Positions 6,192 to 7,450 of a stretch of 7,450 nt of DNA are shown here, in pieces. The stretch is from MADRE2 sp964397015 (GTDB taxonomy: Bacteria > Desulfobacterota > Desulfobacteria > Desulfobacterales > Desulfobacteraceae): NCBI GenBank assembly GCA_964397015.1, contig CAYNHL010000155.1, positions 1 through 7,450 of the forward strand, read 5' to 3'. Below the pieces are notes generated by a model. The model was not told the origin of the DNA, did not search any database, and saw nothing but the letters and a program-made list of their open reading frames with translations. How positions within the stretch are numbered: the stretch's first letter is position 1; every line of letters starts with the position of its first letter. The position numbers and the translations under genes are program-made.

Positions 6192-6677
6192 ATGGACCGG
6201 GAAACCGCAAAAAAAACAAACCGGCTTCTGCATGAAACAAAAGTAATGACACTGGCGGTTTCAGATCAGAATACCCCTTGGTCGTCCCCGGTTTATTTTG
6301 TCTTTCACGACCAAAAGTTTTATTTTTTTTCAAATGAATATTCACGCCATGTAAAATATGCCGCCTGCAGGAAAATCATGGCCGCCTCAATTTTCAATGA
6401 CGCGGACCGGTTGAACGATATTTATGGCCTTCAGATGTCAGGCCGGCTGGATATCGCATCAAAAATGAATTTATACCTGACCGTTGTCAAAAAATATATC
6501 ACCAAGTTCAATTTTTTGTTCAAGATATACGGTGCCAGTATAATTGAAGACAAAAATTTTTTTATAGAAAAATTCAAATCGCAGCTGTATTGTTTTAGTC
6601 CGGAAAAAATCTTTTTGTCTGACAATTCAAAACCATCCGGTAAAAGAACTGAAATTGACATCACCGGATTCAAGTGA
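6192..6677 (+). CDS. Pyridoxamine 5'-phosphate oxidase-like (UPF0306/YhbP-type) flavin-binding fold protein
   Basis: Small split-barrel protein resembling the PNPOx-like group that includes YhbP (UPF0306); 161 residues from the chosen start, as expected. Residues 1-90 carry the recognisable pattern: an N-terminal helix, TKVMTLAVSD, PWSSPVYFVF, KFYFFSNEYSRH (where relatives contact the flavin phosphate), then AASIFND and GLQMSGRLD. The C-terminal half is Lys/Phe-rich and ends with a strand-like YCFSPEKIFLSDN, also usual in this group. Relatives bind FMN or related flavins and some reduce small molecules; the true substrate is unknown and it is unlikely to be the vitamin B6 enzyme itself. The ATG at 6192 has AAGGG at 6182-6186; a longer frame begins at TTG 6120, but that TTG is part of the promoter. 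The coding region is visibly AT-rich (14 G/C in the 60 bases 6541-6600), unlike its neighbours, which suggests a different origin. Single gene, divergent from the asparagine synthase-like gene. Confidence 0.75.
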   Translation: MDRETAKKTNRLLHETKVMTLAVSDQNTPWSSPVYFVFHDQKFYFFSNEYSRHVKYAACRKIMAASIFNDADRLNDIYGLQMSGRLDIASKMNLYLTVVKKYITKFNFLFKIYGASIIEDKNFFIEKFKSQLYCFSPEKIFLSDNSKPSGKRTEIDITGFK

Positions 6678-6703
6678 GACAAAGGCTTTTTTGCAGGGGT
6701 TTA

Positions 6704-6772
6704 TTAAGCGCTTCCTGATTTATAATATCTGAAATTAATTACTCGAGTACAGGTGTGGATCATTGTGGCCAT
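6704..6772 (-). pseudogene. Possible 22-codon stub of a glyoxalase (VOC) family gene
   Basis: Just downstream of the sterol desaturase remnant, an ATG at 6772 with AGGAG at 6788-6784 opens a 22-codon frame whose first residues are MATMIHTCTRVIN. This closely recalls the N-terminus of lactoylglutathione lyase-like VOC proteins (M-A-x-x-I-H-T-x-x-R-V). After residue 13 the resemblance is lost and a stop follows at 6704. If right, the gene was cut off after its first beta strand. The match is very short, so this is tentative; a chance frame is the alternative. Confidence 0.3.
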
Positions 6773-6792
6773 TATCGGTAAAACTCCTGTGA

Positions 6793-7054
6793 TCAGGGAT
6801 CGGGCGGATTCCAGAAGGGTAACGCCAGCATCCAGGGCAGCTGGGCCACCCGGGGTGTCTTCTGGAATTCAGACAAACCGATGGTCATGCCCAGGTGGCC
6901 TTTGGAGGGCTGCGCCCTGTAGGTGCCGCACAGATAATCCCACCACGGCAGGTTGAACCCGGTGAAGCCGCCAGAGCCCCATTAGTCCCAGCATGCCAAA
7001 GAAAAACCCTGTCCGAATCAATGGTTCCTGCTTGAAAATAATTTCTTCCATCAC
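6793..7054 (-). pseudogene. Sterol desaturase (fatty acid hydroxylase superfamily) remnant, internally deleted and frameshifted
   Basis: Two pieces of one recognisable membrane di-iron hydroxylase/desaturase remain in different frames. The front piece (GTG 7054 or ATG 7051 down to about 6970) encodes EPLIRTGFFFGMLGLMGLW, like the first transmembrane helix of these enzymes. AGGAA at 7067-7063 is its ribosome site. The back piece (about 6972 to the TGA at 6795-6793), shifted by one base, encodes GFNLPWWDYLCGTYRAQP, then GHLGMTIGLSEFQ and LPWMLALPFW, the family's characteristic C-terminus. Only about 86 codons remain of the usual 270-330; the whole middle, including all three histidine clusters that hold the iron, is missing, so no active enzyme can be made. 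The junction lies around 6955-6975. A promoter-like sequence and ribosome site persist, suggesting recent loss. The family match is from memory but both ends agree in order and strand. Confidence 0.75.
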
Positions 7055-7082
7055 GGATCATATTCCTGTCAATATCGTGGCG

Positions 7083-7111
7083 ATGGTATGGAAATTCTGT
7101 CATATTGTCAA
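7083..7111 (-). promoter_or_regulatory. Candidate promoter of the sterol desaturase remnant
   Basis: On the minus strand TTGACA (7111-7106) and TACCAT (7088-7083) have a 17-bp spacer, 29 bases upstream of the GTG/ATG of the remnant. The -35 is perfect and the -10 matches at 4 of 6. It fits the position expected for the original gene's promoter. Confidence 0.4.
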
Positions 7112-7204
7112 TAGGTCTTACAATGTGATTGTTGCCGCAAAAAAATTCTGAACTTGCCGGACCGTGCCACCATGGCTCAGATCTCCGGTAGAAAAATTGA
7201 TCCC

Positions 7205-7232
7205 TTGACAAAGCAAGAAAAAAATATATAAA
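7205..7232 (+). promoter_or_regulatory. Strong sigma70-type promoter pointing to the right edge
   Basis: TTGACA at 7205-7210 and TATAAA at 7227-7232 are separated by 16 bp in an A-rich tract. The two hexamers match consensus at 6/6 and 5/6. Transcription would start near 7239 and run through the last ~210 bases of the window, which contain no convincing complete gene. Confidence 0.6.
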
Positions 7233-7450
7233 TAGTTGTTTATATGTTTGTTAGACTGAACTCCCTGCCCTGGTTTTTTTTAAACAAAAGGGCCTCAATC
7301 GACTTCAAAGTGACAACGCATCCGGTGCAGCTGAGCTTTGATGAAATAAAGCTTGATATATGTTAAAACCATCCAGGATCTGGTATGGTCGATTGGCAGA
7401 GGAAAGCAGGCAATCTTGAAACATTTTGTCAGATAACGTTTTCGGAGGAC
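7233..7450 (+). other. Transcribed leader or start of an unidentified gene; nothing recognised
   Basis: Downstream of the promoter I see no known RNA family or riboswitch. A small hairpin (AGCTTT 7334-7339 with AAAGCT 7348-7353, eight-base loop) and a loose GCCCT/AGGGC pairing (7267-7271 with 7289-7293) are present, neither followed by a T run. A 40-codon frame at 7244-7366 lacks a ribosome site. GGAGGA at 7444-7449 could be the ribosome site of a gene starting a few bases past the edge, making this stretch a ~200-base 5' untranslated leader. The adjoining 7055-7204 holds only the remnant's promoter region. Confidence 0.35.
7385..7450 (+). CDS. Possible N-terminus of an unidentified gene (open at right edge)
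   Basis: An ATG at 7385 with AGGA at 7375-7378 (six bases spacing) opens a frame that is still open at the window end, giving 22 residues beginning MVDWQRKAGNLE. I do not recognise it. An open frame of this length is not significant by itself, and the competing GGAGGA at 7444-7449 suggests another start just outside the window. Confidence 0.2.
   Translation, partial: MVDWQRKAGNLETFCQITFSED

Noticed and set aside
6753..6956. 67-residue plus-strand frame
   Set aside because: Antisense to the desaturase remnant; Arg/Pro-rich composition typical of a shadow frame.
6869..7054. Intact 61-residue minus-strand small membrane protein
   Set aside because: Only the first ~27 residues resemble a real helix; the rest is the desaturase C-terminus read out of frame.
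6885..7211. 108-residue minus-strand frame
   Set aside because: It overlaps the desaturase remnant in the third, wrong frame and shows no family likeness or good start.
7244..7366. 40-codon plus-strand frame beginning MFVRLN
   Set aside because: No ribosome site upstream and the start lies about 5 bases from the expected transcript start; not listed as a gene.

Overview
The window looks like a chromosomal segment from a Gram-negative anaerobe, most likely a sulfate reducer of the Desulfobacterales type (Desulfobacterota). This is an inference from moderate GC content, the overall protein flavour (LytS/LytTR pair, Tat-exported flavoprotein, UPF0306-like PNPOx protein) and strong AGGAGG-type ribosome binding sites. 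No 16S rRNA or single diagnostic gene fixes it. No tRNA, rRNA, insertion sequence or CRISPR array was seen.

Left part (1-2170, all minus strand): a partial, hydrophilic, unrecognised protein runs off the left edge (267 down to 1). Then comes a translationally coupled two-component pair: a four-helix LytS-type membrane histidine kinase (2170-1106) and a LytTR-type response regulator (1109-351), which overlap by ATGA.

Middle (2171-4375): the region between the kinase and a plus-strand operon holds three 17-bp direct repeats with a 20-21 bp period (2231-2288). Their cores closely resemble AlgR-type LytTR binding sites. The plus-strand operon encodes a secreted DUF2141 protein (2369-2812) and a Tat-exported FAD-dependent desaturase/isomerase-like oxidoreductase (2831-4375). 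It ends at a strong intrinsic terminator (perfect 13-bp stem). The simplest reading is a self-contained module: kinase senses at the membrane, regulator binds the repeats, and a periplasmic two-protein redox/lipid module is switched on.

Right part (4466-7450): a minus-strand asparagine-synthase-like amidotransferase (5953-4466) has an intact ATP-binding synthetase half but a visibly altered glutaminase half. It is divergent from a small AT-rich pyridoxamine-5'-phosphate-oxidase-like protein (6192-6677). Each of the two has its own recognisable sigma70-type promoter. Beyond that lies apparent gene wreckage on the minus strand: a sterol desaturase (fatty acid hydroxylase superfamily) remnant that has lost its whole catalytic middle (7054-6793), followed by a possible stub of a glyoxalase-type gene (6772-6704). 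The last ~250 bases hold a good rightward promoter (7205-7232) and no convincing complete gene; the transcript probably serves a gene starting at or beyond the right edge.
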